Source: Alphaproteobacteria bacterium UBA6347 (GTDB taxonomy: Bacteria; Pseudomonadota; Alphaproteobacteria; CAAGCB01; CAG-977). Taken from it: a stretch of 23,239 nt of DNA. Under the pieces are notes generated by a model. It was not told where the DNA came from and did no database searches. It saw only the letters and a program-made list of their open reading frames with translations. Position numbers and translations under genes: made by a program. The stretch is taken from positions 1 through 23,239 of the forward strand of contig DJRZ01000052.1 in the NCBI GenBank assembly GCA_002440235.1. Direction: 5' to 3'. Every line of letters begins with the position of its first letter. Within the stretch, counting starts at the first letter, position 1. Positions 22,560 to 23,239 of this stretch are shown here, piece after piece.

Positions 22560-23239
22560 ATGAAAAAAATCTTTTTATTTGCCGTTTTAATGATGTCCGT
22601 AACCGCGCGTGCCGGCGCATCGTCCTGTCCCGACGGTCAAATCGAGGCGAACGCTACATATTCCGGTTGCGAGGGATATTCGACAAGTTTTGAAAGAACG
22701 CTTTGCGTCAAAAAACCGACGTGCCTTTCCGGAACATCAGTTTCTCCTTATACAATCACGCTTCACACATGGAATGGCGTTCACAGTTGGGACGCCGGCA
22801 GAAAGGGACGGCATAGCGTGACGGCGCCCGACGGGCAGACCGATTGGTGTCAAATGACCGTTATTATGCAAGCGTGCGCGGCGGCAGGGGCTGAATATGA
22901 AAAACTGTCGAAGGCGGCTGGCTGTAATGAAAACAACGGCGTCGATTCTTCGGCGTACAATCCGGCTAGCGGAAAATGTTCGGATCAGTCGACTTATGAA
23001 GAGGACGGAAAGGTAACATTTTGCTATCGATATAGCAACGGCGCGGCATTGCACAGTTGCAACGCTAGTGTATTTATTAAAGAAGATTACGCTCAAGGAT
23101 TTTATGCCCGCCCGACGTATTGCCCCAGATATTGCGAACTTTGCGACGACAGTTTGAAATGTACGCAATGTATGAGCGGATATATTGAAAAAAACGGGGA
23201 ATGCGTTGAAGAAGTTTCCTGTCCGTCGAACTGCGCGGA
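22560..23239 (+). CDS. Cysteine-rich secreted protein with CxxC repeats (3' end outside window)
   Basis: An open frame runs from the ATG at 22560 to the end of the window (226 codons, no stop). Strong Shine-Dalgarno GGGGAGGG. The first 20 residues are a Sec signal peptide (MKKIFLFAVLMMSVTARAGA). The visible mature part has 18 Cys. Near the end CPRYCELCDDSLKCTQC, then a GY turn and NGEC, form a furin-like/EGF-like cysteine repeat of the kind found in extracellular and adhesive surface proteins; more repeats probably follow (CPSNCA). Cys pairs suggest disulfides in the periplasm or outside. Codon use is more A/T-rich than in most neighbours. No named family; surface exposure is inferred. Confidence 0.85.
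   Translation, partial: MKKIFLFAVLMMSVTARAGASSCPDGQIEANATYSGCEGYSTSFERTLCVKKPTCLSGTSVSPYTITLHTWNGVHSWDAGRKGRHSVTAPDGQTDWCQMTVIMQACAAAGAEYEKLSKAAGCNENNGVDSSAYNPASGKCSDQSTYEEDGKVTFCYRYSNGAALHSCNASVFIKEDYAQGFYARPTYCPRYCELCDDSLKCTQCMSGYIEKNGECVEEVSCPSNCA

Noticed and set aside
22229-22560. T-box, TPP, cobalamin, tmRNA, SRP RNA or RNase P RNA in the leader
   Set aside because: The conserved marks I know (T-box AGGGTGGNACCGCG, TPP CTGAGA, cobalamin box, tmRNA TTCGA(A)TC end, RNase P P4 motifs) were looked for and not seen.

Overview
This 23.2 kb window is chromosomal DNA from a Gram-negative bacterium. It carries two outer-membrane-type lipoproteins, a lipid-anchored TolC-like protein and several inner-membrane proteins. 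Codon use is G+C-leaning and very uniform across most genes. Protein style, tRNAs with encoded CCA ends and intergenic palindromes with a 'GGATTGC...GCAAT' character suggest a host-associated alphaproteobacterium, but no rRNA is present and this placement is an inference.

Left part (1-4.9 kb): glyceraldehyde-3-phosphate dehydrogenase, a PEGA-like lipoprotein, an aldo/keto reductase, uridine phosphorylase, a second lipoprotein and tRNA-Lys(CUU). Clear intrinsic terminators punctuate this part.

Middle left (5-9.9 kb): an overlapping hisH-hisF pair (the imidazole-glycerol-phosphate synthase holoenzyme) followed by a YgjV-type membrane protein, then an HdeD/DUF308 membrane protein. A Zn/Cd/Pb-type P1B ATPase is divergent from an ArsR-family metalloregulator, with a candidate operator between them.

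Middle (9.95-15.5 kb, all on the minus strand): a visibly more A/T-rich Mrr-type restriction endonuclease, an outer-membrane efflux lipoprotein ending in a SPOR-like domain, a tiny double-CxxC zinc-ribbon protein, and a 775-residue protein. The latter combines a helical TRAFs-binding-like (DUF4071-like) half with a transglutaminase-like Cys-His-Asp half. The last two are directly coupled (TAA immediately followed by ATG) and have a strong promoter. They are the best candidates for an undescribed system.

Right part (15.5-23.2 kb): a sigma70 promoter, a yybP-ykoY (manganese) riboswitch and its competing terminator precede a PMCA-like P2-type cation ATPase, so this is probably a manganese/calcium exporter switched on by Mn2+. 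After it come three tandem palindromic repeats, tRNA-Ser(CGA) with a broken duplicate of its 5' half (a 30-nt insertion in the anticodon loop), DNA polymerase I with all three domains intact, and a 330-bp hairpin-rich leader. That leader ends in an intrinsic terminator just before a cysteine-rich secreted protein that runs off the window.

Themes: metal homeostasis (Zn/Cd efflux with its sensor, Mn-controlled P-type ATPase), core metabolism (glycolysis, histidine, uridine salvage), envelope proteins, and RNA-level control at two loci.
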